A stretch of DNA of 64,000 bases, from positions 124,001 through 188,000 of the forward strand of contig JAZOLO010000016.1 of NCBI GenBank assembly GCA_045653035.1. The letters run 5' to 3'. Origin of the DNA: RGIG6353 sp045653035. Lineage in GTDB: Bacteria > Bacillota > Clostridia > Oscillospirales > SIG627. Position numbers and translations under genes: made by a program. This document shows, piece after piece, positions 34,621 through 44,500 of this stretch; within the stretch, counting starts at the first letter, position 1, and the number at the start of each line of letters is the position of its first letter. The notes beneath the pieces are model-generated. The model saw only the letters and a program-made list of their open reading frames with translations, did not search any database and was not told where the DNA came from.

Positions 34621-35664
34621 ATGAAAAAGATATTAGCTTTTGCTTGTGTAATTCTTACGGTATTTTCACTTATATCCTGCTCTGAAAAAGAGGCTACAGA
34701 CTGGGCACTCTCCTGCGGAGATACAAAAATTTCAAAGAATGCATATCATGCACAGCTCGTTACCTACAAGACAGAGTTTCTTTTTAATTACCTTGGCGTT
34801 ACGGAGGATAACGAGAATTACTGGACACAGGACTCACCCGGCGGAAGAATGGAGAGCGTCGGCGACGTGCTCTCGCAGATGACGCTTGAAGATATGGTGC
34901 AGTTTACATGGGTCGTTGAATATGCAAAGAAAAACGGCTTTACTATCGGCGAGGAAGAAAAGAAGCTTGCTGACGAAAAACTCGCGGAACTGAAATCGGG
35001 CTTTGAAACAGATGAAGAATATCTTGAGTATATTGCAAAGCTCGGTATTATTGAAGCGGACGTCGTTGAGTACGTTGAAAATACCATGCTTTATGATAAA
35101 GGCTTTGAAAAGCTTACCTCTGAGGGCGGACTTTATGCGGTTGATGATGAAACTTTGAAGGATTATTATTCAAAGAACTTCTATACCGTAAAGCACGTAT
35201 TTTTAAACGACGTAAACAAGCTTGACGAGGAAGGTAATACAGTAGAGCTTACCGATGAGGAGAAGAACGAAAAGACCCTCAAGGCAGAGGAAATACTTGC
35301 GGAGCTTCAAAGAGGTATGCCCTTTGATCTCTATTATGCTTTGAGTGAGGACGGTGCCGCTACCTCTTGCCCCAACGGCATGACCTTTACAAAAGGCGTT
35401 ACCTCCGACGTTTCCTTCGAGGACGAGGTTGCCACAATGAAGATAGGTGACTATAAGATAATAAGACCCCAAAACGGCGGAGTGTACGTTGTAACGAGAC
35501 TTGAACTTGACGAGAGTGCATTTTCCGACTACGAGGAATATATATACACCGCAGTATATCAGAGCATCACCGAGGACATTTACCGCGACCACAGCCGTGA
35601 GGTAGAGGTAAACGAGGAGGCTATCGGAAGCTTTGACATAAAGACTGTACCTGTACTTGGTTAA
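34621..35664 (+). CDS. Parvulin-like (PrsA/SurA-type) foldase lipoprotein 2
   Basis: A 347-residue paralog of the previous protein, with lipoprotein signal ending LISC. It shares the same layout: helical N-part, then VKHVFLNDVNK, ILAELQRGMPFDLYYALSEDG, MTFTKGV and GDYKIIRPQNGGVYVVTRLEL in the parvulin-like region, and the same C-terminal ending PVLG. The tandem pair probably arose by duplication. Given the large exported SLH proteins of this organism, a role in folding surface proteins is plausible but is inference. Confidence 0.78.
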   Translation: MKKILAFACVILTVFSLISCSEKEATDWALSCGDTKISKNAYHAQLVTYKTEFLFNYLGVTEDNENYWTQDSPGGRMESVGDVLSQMTLEDMVQFTWVVEYAKKNGFTIGEEEKKLADEKLAELKSGFETDEEYLEYIAKLGIIEADVVEYVENTMLYDKGFEKLTSEGGLYAVDDETLKDYYSKNFYTVKHVFLNDVNKLDEEGNTVELTDEEKNEKTLKAEEILAELQRGMPFDLYYALSEDGAATSCPNGMTFTKGVTSDVSFEDEVATMKIGDYKIIRPQNGGVYVVTRLELDESAFSDYEEYIYTAVYQSITEDIYRDHSREVEVNEEAIGSFDIKTVPVLG

Positions 35665-35677
35665 AAAAGAGTAAAAA

Positions 35678-36166
35678 ATGAAGAAAATATTTTTAATTCT
35701 TTTAGCCGTACTTCTTCTTTTTGCTGGATGTAAAAAAGAAGAGAATATTTATGAAGAACAAAAGGACAGTTTTGAAGAAAAATATTCAAACGAGTGGACT
35801 GTTGAAATGACGGTAAGCGACGTTACCCCTTTGGGACTTAAAGGAAAATTGACCCACACAGGGGATAGGGTGGATACGATATTTGGCAGTTATTTCGTTA
35901 TAGAAAAGCTTGTGGACGGAGAATGGACGGCAGTTGACATGCTGTGTGAACCATATTGGAATTTGATGGCGTATCGTATTCCCGATAACGGCAGTTACGA
36001 ATTTGAAGAAAACTGGGAATGGTTATACGGCACACTTTCAAAAGGACATTACCGCATAGTTAAAGATGTGCAGGTCAGAGGTGCCCGTTTGAACGAGTAC
36101 CAAGGAATAAAAAGAATAGAACACTTTATCGAAGATAAAGTTTACTATGCAGAATTCGATATATAA
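35678..36166 (+). CDS. Lipoprotein with Ig-like domain
   Basis: A 162-residue protein with lipoprotein signal ending LLFAGC. The rest looks like one beta-sandwich: YFVIEKLVDGEWTAVDML, YRIPDNGSYEFEENWEWLYG and LSKGHYRIVKD match the pattern of bacterial Ig-like domains of the Big_14 type, seen in many small Clostridia lipoproteins of unknown function. The gene follows the second parvulin-like gene by 13 nt and ends 36 nt before a strong terminator, making it the last gene of the mfd unit. Confidence 0.72.
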   Translation: MKKIFLILLAVLLLFAGCKKEENIYEEQKDSFEEKYSNEWTVEMTVSDVTPLGLKGKLTHTGDRVDTIFGSYFVIEKLVDGEWTAVDMLCEPYWNLMAYRIPDNGSYEFEENWEWLYGTLSKGHYRIVKDVQVRGARLNEYQGIKRIEHFIEDKVYYAEFDI

Positions 36167-36202
36167 ATCCCGATTGACAAGGCGATTTGATGAGGGACAA
36201 TT

Positions 36203-36248
36203 AAAAAGCAGAAAGAAAACTCATTTTTGAGTTTTCTTTCTGCTTTTT
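36203..36248. terminator. Bidirectional terminator between convergent units
   Basis: Perfect 21-bp stem (36203-36223 / 36228-36248) with a TTTT loop, and T-runs on both strands. It serves the lipoprotein unit and the minus-strand aldehyde dehydrogenase gene, whose stop codon begins at its edge. Confidence 0.92.
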
Positions 36249-37630
36249 TACTTTAGAAACATGTGTAAAAGAGCTTCGTAAAGCTTGCTTTTGTATGGTT
36301 GATAACGCATCGGTAAATCGAGCCACGTTTTCTTATCCATAACGGATTTATAATGAGAGAACGCATCGAATCCGTCTTTGCCGTGATATGAACCCATTCC
36401 GCTTTCACCGACACCGCCGAATCCCATTTCGCTTGTTGCAAGGTGCACAACTACGTCGTTGATGCAACCTCCGCCGTAAGAAATTTCGGTTGTAATGCGT
36501 TTGATATTATTTTTATTGCTTGAAAAGATGTATAGAGCGAGCGGCTTATCTTTTTCTTTGAGCTCATCGACTAGCGAATCAAAATTATCAAAGGTGAGGA
36601 CAGGCATAATCGGACCGAAGATTTCTTCCTCCATAACTGCATCCGATTCAGCTACGTTATCCATAACCGTCGGTGCAATCTGACAAGTATCTTCGTTAAC
36701 TTCACCGCCGATAACAACCTTGCTTTTGTCAATCAGGGAGCAGAGACGGTTGAAATGCTTTTCGTTGATGATTTTTCCGTAGTTATTGTTTTTAAGGGGA
36801 TTTTCTCCGTATTGTTTTTTTATTTGCTTTATAACCTCTGCTACGAAGTCATCCTTTATACTTTTCTCACATATGACGTAATCGGGTGCGACACAGGTCT
36901 GACCGCAATTGAGATATTTACCAAATACGATGCGTTTTGCGGCAAGCTTGATATTTGCACTCTTGTCCACGATACAAGGACTTTTTCCGCCAAGCTCCAA
37001 AACTACGGGAGTCAGATGCTCCGCTGTATGCCGAAGCACTTCTTTACCCACGGCTTGACTTCCCGTGAAGAATACGAAATCAAATTTCTGTTCCAATAAA
37101 GCGGCGTTTTCAGCTCTGCCTCCCGTTACAACCGCAACGTATTCCGGCGGGAAGCATTCCGTTATAATTTTCTCTATAATTTTGCTTGTTGAAGGGGAGT
37201 ATGCACTTGGCTTTACAATGGCGGTATTACCTGCGGCAATGGCGTCAGCTAACGGGTCAAGCGTTAATAGAAAAGGATAATTCCACGGACTCATAATTAG
37301 CGTATTGCCATAAGGAATCGGTTGCTTGAAGCTGTGTGATGCAAAGTTGGTTATTGGAGTAGCAACAGTTTTTCTTTTCGCAAATTGCTTTGTATGACGA
37401 ATCATATAAGAAATTTCGGAAAGGACAAGACCGCTTTCACACATAAAGCCCTCGTAATGGCTCTTTCCCAGATCGGCTTTTAATGCATCGTTTACCTCAA
37501 CTTCGTATTTTTTAACGGTTGCATAAAGCTTTTTGAGCTGTTCAATGCGGAACTTAACAGGGATGGTTATACCGCTTTTGTAATATTCTCTTTGCTTTTT
37601 AATCAGCTTTGATATCTGTTCGCTTGTCAT
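36248..37630 (-). CDS. Aldehyde dehydrogenase (class 3-like)
   Basis: A 460-residue NAD(P)-dependent aldehyde dehydrogenase. I use ATG 37630, with GGAG 8 nt upstream overlapping the end of the alcohol dehydrogenase gene. Motifs: MSPWNYPF near residue 110, GNTAIVKPSAYSP, FFTGSQAVGKEV, the general-base region VVLELGGKSPCIVD (Glu near 210), the catalytic Cys in NCGQTCVAPDYV (near 244), and EEIFGPIMPV. Length and the short N-terminus match ALDH3/fatty aldehyde dehydrogenases. It should oxidise (or with the next enzyme recycle) medium- or long-chain aldehydes. Last gene of the MarR-linked operon. Confidence 0.92.
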   Translation of the reverse strand: MTSEQISKLIKKQREYYKSGITIPVKFRIEQLKKLYATVKKYEVEVNDALKADLGKSHYEGFMCESGLVLSEISYMIRHTKQFAKRKTVATPITNFASHSFKQPIPYGNTLIMSPWNYPFLLTLDPLADAIAAGNTAIVKPSAYSPSTSKIIEKIITECFPPEYVAVVTGGRAENAALLEQKFDFVFFTGSQAVGKEVLRHTAEHLTPVVLELGGKSPCIVDKSANIKLAAKRIVFGKYLNCGQTCVAPDYVICEKSIKDDFVAEVIKQIKKQYGENPLKNNNYGKIINEKHFNRLCSLIDKSKVVIGGEVNEDTCQIAPTVMDNVAESDAVMEEEIFGPIMPVLTFDNFDSLVDELKEKDKPLALYIFSSNKNNIKRITTEISYGGGCINDVVVHLATSEMGFGGVGESGMGSYHGKDGFDAFSHYKSVMDKKTWLDLPMRYQPYKSKLYEALLHMFLK

Positions 37631-37631
37631 T

Positions 37632-38840
37632 TCAGTTGCTCCAATCTGCAAATTTATAATAGAAGCTTTCAAGCTCCTTTCTTGTCATAAGCTTGGGTAC
37701 GGGATAAAGAGGATTTGCTTCTTTTTCAGTATGCTTTGACAATCGGGGAATATCTTCTTTTTTTATTCCCCTTAATTTTTCGGGAATATCCATATCCTTG
37801 TTGAGCTTTTTTATTGCACTAATGAATTTTTCAGCTCCGATTTTATGTGAATGTGCTTCGTCACAAACGCCTGCCGCAACTCCGAGCTCATGAAGCTTTT
37901 TATACACACTTTCGCCGTAAGCATCAAGAACGTATGGCATAATAACTGTATTTGCAAGACCGTGAGGAGTTCCGTAAAGACCGCCCAGTGAATGAGCGAG
38001 AGCGTGGATATATCCAACGTAGGATTTTGAAAATGCGATGCCTGCCATATATGCCGCATGAAGCATATTTTCTCTTGCACGGTGATTCTTCCCGTCGCAA
38101 TATGCGGTATAAACGTTTTCAAATATGAGCTTTACTGCTTCTTTTGCCAGAGTCCTTGTTTCTTTTGTTGTGGAACGGCCTATATAAGCTTCAACTGCGT
38201 GAGTAAGGGCATCCATTCCCGTGCTTGCAGTTAAATGCGGCGGCAGCGAGTATGTAAGAGAAGCATCCAAAACAGCATAGTGGGGGATTAAGGGAAAACT
38301 CATTATTGCATACTTGTGATGAGTGACGGAATCTGTAATCATTGCCGCAAGTGTGGTTTCACTTCCCGTACCTGCGGTGGTGGGAACTGCAATCAGTGTG
38401 GGAAGCTTACGCCATGCTTTAAGTTTACCCCCCAACTGATTGACCGTTCTTTTGGGGTATACAACACGTACTCCCACTGCCTTGGCACAATCCATCGCAG
38501 AACCGCCGCCAACGGCAATAATAGCATTGCATTTATTGCTATGATACTTCTTTAATGCATTCTCAACGTTTATAACCGTTGGGTTAGGAAGAGTTTCATC
38601 GTAAACACTGTAAGGTACGTCACACTTGTTTAAGATTTCTTCAAATGGATTTAACAGTCCACTGTCAATAATGCCTTTGTCTGTTACTACAAGTACGGAA
38701 GTGACCTTTTCTTTTTCTAATATGTCTTTGATTTCCGCACAAGAGTTAACAATTTTCGGCTCTCTGTACGGAAGAAAGGGCATCGCCATTCTAAACGCGC
38801 CTTGAAAAGTGCGGCAAAATACTGATTTTATGAAAAACAT
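37632..38840 (-). CDS. Iron-containing alcohol dehydrogenase
   Basis: A 402-residue group III alcohol dehydrogenase. It has the NAD-binding GGGSAMDCAKAVGV (near residue 95), TTAGTGSETTLAAMITD (near 153), and the metal-ligand region with DALTHAVEAYIG, SYVGYIHALAHSLGGLYGTPHGLANTVIMP (histidines near 279 and 293). It interconverts alcohols and aldehydes with NAD(P)H, iron-dependent. The ATG at 38840 is 2 nt after the marR stop and uses an AAGGAG inside the end of marR. It directly precedes the aldehyde dehydrogenase with a 1-nt gap, which suggests that the two share an aldehyde intermediate. Confidence 0.93.
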   Translation of the reverse strand: MFFIKSVFCRTFQGAFRMAMPFLPYREPKIVNSCAEIKDILEKEKVTSVLVVTDKGIIDSGLLNPFEEILNKCDVPYSVYDETLPNPTVINVENALKKYHSNKCNAIIAVGGGSAMDCAKAVGVRVVYPKRTVNQLGGKLKAWRKLPTLIAVPTTAGTGSETTLAAMITDSVTHHKYAIMSFPLIPHYAVLDASLTYSLPPHLTASTGMDALTHAVEAYIGRSTTKETRTLAKEAVKLIFENVYTAYCDGKNHRARENMLHAAYMAGIAFSKSYVGYIHALAHSLGGLYGTPHGLANTVIMPYVLDAYGESVYKKLHELGVAAGVCDEAHSHKIGAEKFISAIKKLNKDMDIPEKLRGIKKEDIPRLSKHTEKEANPLYPVPKLMTRKELESFYYKFADWSN

Positions 38841-38842
38841 AA

Positions 38843-39295
38843 TTACTCCTTGTTTTCACTGCTTTTGGAAATGTTGTCTAAGCTATCGCTGATTATCGAA
38901 AGGCTTCTGTAAAACTCAACTCGTTCTTCGTCGGTGAGACCTCCGCTGATTGCATCGAGGACGCCGTTGATTTTATCGGCAATCTTTTTGCCCACTTCAT
39001 TTCCTTTATCGGTAAGTATAAGAGGACTTTTGTATCTTTTTGCATTCTTCGTCTCACAGGTCAGGAAGCCGTTTGTTTCAAGATAATCAAGTGCTCTTGA
39101 AATCGTCGCCTTATCTTCTTCACAGCGTTCGCAAAGATCGGTGGCGGTTGCACCTTTGGAAGAATAGAGATAATAAATACACGAAACGTGAGGGCTTCGT
39201 AAGTTGTATTCTGCCATTTCCTGATTTTTGATTTTTCTGATGTTGCGGCTGATTCTGTTAATCAAAACAGTGAAGATTTCAAATCTTTCTTGCAT
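38843..39295 (-). CDS. MarR family transcriptional regulator
   Basis: A 150-residue winged-helix protein. The helix-turn-helix lies around residues 53-80 (GATATDLCERCEEDKATISRALDYLETNGFL), followed by the wing with AKRYKSPLILTDKG and a long C-terminal dimerisation helix. ATG 39295 follows GGAGG. It is the second gene of an operon whose promoter carries two long palindromes with CTTGTTGA/TCAACAAG half-sites, the style expected for a MarR dimer, so it most likely represses its own operon. The inducer may be a fatty acid, acyl-CoA or aldehyde; that is inference from the neighbouring enzymes. Confidence 0.9.
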   Translation of the reverse strand: MQERFEIFTVLINRISRNIRKIKNQEMAEYNLRSPHVSCIYYLYSSKGATATDLCERCEEDKATISRALDYLETNGFLTCETKNAKRYKSPLILTDKGNEVGKKIADKINGVLDAISGGLTDEERVEFYRSLSIISDSLDNISKSSENKE

Positions 39296-39343
39296 AATTT
39301 ACCTCCGATTTTTTATGATTTTCAATATAAGAGCTTTTTTCGT

Positions 39344-41047
39344 CTAATCTATGTTCATATCAAGCTTGAAGCGCATGATTTTTCGCAGAGTGTTTTTTGG
39401 GAAATCTTCCGTACGAATCTTTACCAGATTTATCTTTTTGTATTTGACAGCGGATTTGTTATATTTTTCGATATGAGTCTGAAAATACGCTTTTACGTCG
39501 GATATTCCGTTTTTTGAAATATACTCTTTGTCGGGGAATATTTCTGCAACAATTGCGTTGAACTGAATGCCTCTGCGGCTCTGTCCTTCATAAACTATAA
39601 CGTCCTGAACACCGGGAACGGAAATCAATTCGTTTTCAATTTCTTCGGGATACACGTTTTTTCCGTTGGAAAGAATAATCACATTCTTTTTTCTGCCTGT
39701 GATATAAAGTATTCTGTCATGAGTCAGCTTACCGTAATCTCCTGTTTTGAAGAAGCCGCTATCGTCCATTGCGTCGCGGGTTGCACTTTCATCCTTGTAA
39801 TAGCCGAGCATAACGTTTGGACCTTTTACGCAAATTTCTCCTTCGCCGTTTTCGTTTGGCTCGCTGATTTTCACCTCGTCCATATCCAGAACGGTTCCTA
39901 CACTTCCCTTTACGACGTTGCGGCTTCTGTTAACCGAAATTAACGGTGAGCATTCCGTGATGCCATATCCGTTCAAAACCGAAATTCCCACTCCTTCAAA
40001 GAAGGAAACTATTTCCTGATTGATTGGTGCGCCTCCGGTTACAATGGTTTTGATTTTTCCGCCAAAGGCGTTTCTTATCTGTTCAAAAAGCTTTTCTCTA
40101 ATGTCGATAAGTCCGAAGCTTGCGGCTTTGGTCACTCTTGCAAGCTTTATCATGTTGTTTACCATTATGTCTTTGCCTTGGTTTTTGAGAGTAGCTTGTA
40201 TTTTTCTGTAAAAGCTTTCAAGAAAAAGAGGCACTAAAACAAGATGTCCGGGCTTTTCGTTCAAAAGCTCCTTTTGAACGTGGCGTATACCGCTGGAAAT
40301 ATACACCTCTGCGCCTATCATTACATGACCTAAAAGCATAACGGTAGAGCCGTAAGTATGGTGTGGCGGCAAAACCGAAACGGTTTTATTGGTAAAATCA
40401 ACGTAAGGCAAAACGTCGGTCATGTTGCGGATAATAGCGTCGGTACAAAGCATAACGCCCTTGCCTTTACCTGTAGTTCCTGAGGTATAAACAAGAAGAG
40501 AGAGCTTTCGGTTGTCAAAATCCACCGAAAAGTACGGTCTTTTATCCTCCAGGTATTTTCTGCGTCCTTCGGCTATCATATAAGTAAGGCTCTGTTCTCC
40601 TTCCGCACCGAAATACACGGTTGGAAATTCCAGATTGCAGATTCGTTGAATCCCTTCGCCCTTATCCTGAATGTCATCGTCGCAGAAAAGATAGTCAACG
40701 TCTGCACTTTTTGCGGTGCTTGCCAGCTCTATACAGCTCCAGTCTCTGTCAAGAGGGACAAAAATTGCTCCTATGAGAAGAGTGGCGTAGTATGTTACGG
40801 CAAAATCGTAAGACATTTTTCCTATCGCAACAATGTGCTTTCCTTCCATTTTACGTGAAAGCATTTCTGAAGCAAGAGCTCTTACGTCATCGCGGAATTC
40901 GATGTAGCTTACGCTTACCTTTTCCTTGTCTTCGGGCTTCAGGCGATAAGAAAATGCCGTGTTGTTTCCATAGGCTTTGGCGGCATGTTCTACTATATGA
41001 CGAATACTGTTAAACTCTCTTTTAGGACGCAACTGTTCGTTAATCAT
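39344..41047 (-). CDS. Acyl-CoA synthetase-like AMP-binding enzyme
   Basis: A 567-residue adenylate-forming enzyme, paralog of the one at 18273-19976. Motifs: LVYTSGTTGKGKGVML (near residue 190), VSVLPPHHTYGS, LNGYGITECSPLISVN (near 360), SGFFKTGDYGKL and GRKKNVIILSNGKNVYPEEIENE. The C-terminal lysine region is KNTLRKIMR. Being first in an operon with MarR regulator, alcohol and aldehyde dehydrogenases, it may activate the fatty acid product of the aldehyde dehydrogenase, or feed the pathway from the other end. The ribosome binding site (AAAGGAG) is 11 nt from the ATG. Confidence 0.88.
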   Translation of the reverse strand: MINEQLRPKREFNSIRHIVEHAAKAYGNNTAFSYRLKPEDKEKVSVSYIEFRDDVRALASEMLSRKMEGKHIVAIGKMSYDFAVTYYATLLIGAIFVPLDRDWSCIELASTAKSADVDYLFCDDDIQDKGEGIQRICNLEFPTVYFGAEGEQSLTYMIAEGRRKYLEDKRPYFSVDFDNRKLSLLVYTSGTTGKGKGVMLCTDAIIRNMTDVLPYVDFTNKTVSVLPPHHTYGSTVMLLGHVMIGAEVYISSGIRHVQKELLNEKPGHLVLVPLFLESFYRKIQATLKNQGKDIMVNNMIKLARVTKAASFGLIDIREKLFEQIRNAFGGKIKTIVTGGAPINQEIVSFFEGVGISVLNGYGITECSPLISVNRSRNVVKGSVGTVLDMDEVKISEPNENGEGEICVKGPNVMLGYYKDESATRDAMDDSGFFKTGDYGKLTHDRILYITGRKKNVIILSNGKNVYPEEIENELISVPGVQDVIVYEGQSRRGIQFNAIVAEIFPDKEYISKNGISDVKAYFQTHIEKYNKSAVKYKKINLVKIRTEDFPKNTLRKIMRFKLDMNID

Positions 41048-41101
41048 AGATGGTTAACTCCTTTTTATGAATGGTTGTTTTGGAATCCGTTTCTCGGACA
41101 C

Positions 41102-41125
41102 TACTTGTTGAAGTTTCAACAAGTA
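41102..41125. promoter_or_regulatory. Palindromic operator, downstream site
   Basis: Perfect palindrome, 11-bp arms around GT, with core CTTGTTGAA-GT-TTCAACAAG. It lies at the expected transcript start of the minus-strand operon. Likely bound by the MarR protein of the operon. Confidence 0.72.
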
Positions 41126-41127
41126 CA

Positions 41128-41156
41128 AATATACCACAAGCTTGTTGAAATGTCAA
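41128..41156 (-). promoter_or_regulatory. Promoter of the acyl-CoA synthetase-marR-adh-aldh operon
   Basis: On the minus strand TTGACA (41151-41156), 17 bp, TATATT (41128-41133). The -35 and spacer lie wholly inside the larger palindrome. Confidence 0.85.
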
Positions 41157-41172
41157 CAAGCTTGTGGTATAT
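41129..41172. promoter_or_regulatory. Palindromic operator over the promoter
   Basis: Perfect inverted repeat with 20-bp arms and a 4-bp centre (AATG), containing the same CTTGTTGA/TCAACAAG core plus outer ACAAGCTTGT repeats. Binding here would cover the -35 and spacer. Confidence 0.78.
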
Positions 41173-41177
41173 CGCAA

Positions 41178-41216
41178 AAAAAGCATAGCACAGTAAACTG
41201 CTGTGCTATGCTTTTT
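41178..41216. terminator. Isolated bidirectional terminator between divergent promoters
   Basis: Stem of 16 bp (41178-41193 / 41201-41216), loop of 7, with AAAAA and TTTTT at its ends. It sits between the minus-strand operon promoter and the rpoB promoter and closes no visible gene. Confidence 0.75.
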
Positions 41217-41302
41217 AAAAGATTTCTTAAAAAACATTTTTTGTCCGACTTTGACCGAATACGTAGTTTTAAAGTTTTTTGAAATTATTTCCTTTAATAC
41301 TC

Positions 41303-41331
41303 TTGACAAGTAGACAAAGTTGTGATATCAT
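41303..41331 (+). promoter_or_regulatory. Promoter of rpoB-rpoC
   Basis: TTGACA (41303-41308), 17 bp, TATCAT (41326-41331), with TGTGA before the -10. The leader of about 175 nt can form alternative small hairpins at 41432-41458 (AAGGC/GCCTT or GTGC/GCAC) and 41465-41477 (GCGAC/GTCGC). Confidence 0.82.
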
Positions 41332-41512
41332 ACTATACTGCATCATAATGCGAAATATGCCCATTTTTGCGAAAGAGACAAAAGTAAACTTTTTGAAAAC
41401 TTTTTAAAAACCTTTTGTAAATTTTCTTAAAAAGGCGTGTTTTGTGCCTTAAAAGCACCATTTTGCGACGGTGTCGCTGGGAATAAAAAGAAATGGAGAG
41501 TGATTTGTTTTA

Positions 41513-44500
41513 ATGGCTGTAGAACTCAATGAAAGAGAACTGAAGTCAGCAGGCCTCAAAAAGAAACAGCTCGGAAGAAATATCCGAATGAGCTTTTCTA
41601 AGATTGACGAGGCGATTGATATGCCTAATCTCATAGAGGTTCAGAAGAAATCCTATGAGTGGTTTATCAAGGAAGGTCTTATGGAGGTGTTACGCGACGT
41701 ATCTCCCATCGTGGATTACTCGGGTACGCTTTACATCGACTTTGTTGACTTTACTATTGACAATAATCCCAAATATCCTGTTGAGGAGTGCAAGGAGCGT
41801 GACGTAAACTACGCTTGCCCTCTTAAAGTAAACGTTCGACTGACCAATAAAACAACGGGAGAGATAAAGGAATCGGTTGTATACATGGGTGACTTCCCCA
41901 TAATGACAGACAACGGTACCTTTGTTATCAACGGTGCAGAGAGAGTTATCGTATCTCAGATAGTTCGTTCTCCCGGTATATACTACAACATTGAAGTTGA
42001 CAAGATGGATAAGAAGCTCTATTCGGCTACCGTTATCCCCTATAGAGGAGCGTGGCTTGAATACGAGACCGACGTTAACGATATATTCTACGTAAGAATA
42101 GATAAGAACCGCAAGATTCCCGTAACAGTTCTTATCCGTGCCCTTGCACGTGAATACAGCGAAACCGCTGACGTTCTTGAAATGTTCGGTAACGATACCG
42201 TTATTAAGAACACTTTGCATAAGGACCTCATCGACGAGACTGTAAACCGTCTTAAGTCAGAGGGTAAGACTACATCTGCTTACGAGGAAGCCCTCAAGGA
42301 GATTTACCGTAAGCTCCGTCCCGGTGACCCGCCTCTCGTAGAGTCTGCCGAGAACCTTCTCACAGCACTTTTCTTCGACCCCAAGAAGTACGACATCTCG
42401 ACTGTCGGACGTTATAAATTCAACAAGAAGCTTGCTATATCCCGCCGTGTTGCAGGAAGAGTACTTTCCCGCGATGCAGTTAACCCCTTCACAGGAGAGA
42501 TTATCTTTGAAAAGGGTGAGAAGCTTGACCGTGCAAAGGGTGAAGCTATGGAATATGCAGGTATCACCGAGGTATTCGTTGAGGGTGACAAGGAAGGCGA
42601 CGAGGAGATAAAGGTATTCTCCAACGGCATGGTACATCCCGACAAGGTGCTTCCCTTCGAGGTAGCGTCTATCGGTATCACCGAAATGGTAGACCGCAGG
42701 GCCCTTCTTGAAATTCTCGACGAGTGCGAGGGAGAGGAAGCTATCAAGGAAGCAATGCTCCGCCGCCGTGACGAGCTTATTCCAAAGAACGTTACAAGAG
42801 CAGATATACTTGCATCTATCAACTATCTCGTATGTCTCTATCACGAGATAGGTACAAAGGACGATATTGACCATCTGGGTAACAGAAGACTCCGTTCAGT
42901 AGGTGAGCTTCTCCAGAACCAGATGAGAATCGGTTTCCTCAGAATGGATAAGATTGTCAAGGAGAGAATGACCATTCAGGATATGGATTCAGTAACTCCT
43001 CAGGCACTTATCAATATAAGACCCGTTGTGTCCGCTATCAAGGATTTCTTCGGTTCATCACCTCTTTCACAGTTTATGGATCAGGGTAACCCTCTGGGCG
43101 AGCTTACTCACAAGAGAAGACTTTCCGCTCTCGGTCCCGGCGGTCTTTCCCGTGACAGAGCATCCTTTGAAGTTCGAGACGTACACTATACCCAGTACGG
43201 TAGAATGTGTCCCATCGAGACCCCCGAAGGTCCAAACATCGGTCTAATCTCTTATCTTTCTACCTTTGCCCGCATCAGCCCCTTCGGCTTCATCGAGGCG
43301 CCTTACCGCAGAGTAGATAAGGAAACGGGCGTTGTTACAAAGGAAGTAAGATACCTCACCGCAGACGAAGAGGACGAATATATCGTAGCACAGGCTAACG
43401 AGCCTCTCGATGCAGACGGAAGATTTATAAACAAGAAGGTAACTGCACGTCAGAGAGAAGAAATCGTAGTTGTTAACGCAGAAGATATCGACTACATGGA
43501 CGTTTCTCCCAAGATGGTTGTATCCGTTGCCACCGCTTTCATTCCTTTCCTTGAAAACGATGACAACTCCCGAGCACTCATGGGCTCTAACATGCAGAAG
43601 CAGGCAGTTCCTCTTATGATAAACGATTCACCCATTGTCGGTACAGGTATGGAGTACAAGGCAGCGGTTGACTCGGGTGTTACAGTCCTTGCAAAGAATG
43701 CAGGTTTTGTTGAAAGAGTTTCGGCTGACGAAATTATTATCAAGAACGACGACGGCATCAAGGACACATATAAGCTTATTAAGTTCAAGCGTACCAATCA
43801 GGGTACATGTAATAATCAGCGTCCCATTGTATCAAAGGGCGAAAGAGTAGAAGCAGGAGAGGTTATTGCCGACGGTCTTGCAACAAATAACGGTGAAATT
43901 TCTCTCGGTAAGAACGCTCTTATCGGTTTCGTTACGTGGGAAGGCTACAACTACGAGGACGCCGTACTTATCAATGAGCGCCTTGTAAGAGACGATATTT
44001 ACACGTCTATTCATATTGAAGAGTATTCTCACGAGGCAAGAGATACAAAGCTCGGTCCCGAAGAGATTACCCGTGAGCTTCCATCCGTTGGTCCCGAAGC
44101 ACTCAAGGACCTTGACGCCGACGGTATCGTTCGTATCGGTGCTGAGGTACATTCGGGAGATATCCTTGTAGGTAAGGTAACACCCAAGGGTGAAACCGAG
44201 CTTACTGCAGAGGAAAGGCTCCTTCGTGCAATCTTCGGTGAAAAGGCAAGAGAAGTAAGAGATACCTCTCTTAAGCTTCCTCACGGAGAAAGCGGTATAA
44301 TCATCGACGTTAAGGTATTCACCCGTGCAAATCAGGACGAGCTTGCACCTGGTGTAAACAAGGTAGTTAAGGTATACGTTGCACAGAAGAGAAAGATTTC
44401 TGTCGGTGACAAAATGGCGGGCCGTCACGGTAACAAGGGTGTCGTATCAAGAATACTTCCCTCCGAGGATATGCCCTTCCTTCCCGACGGTACTCCTCTT

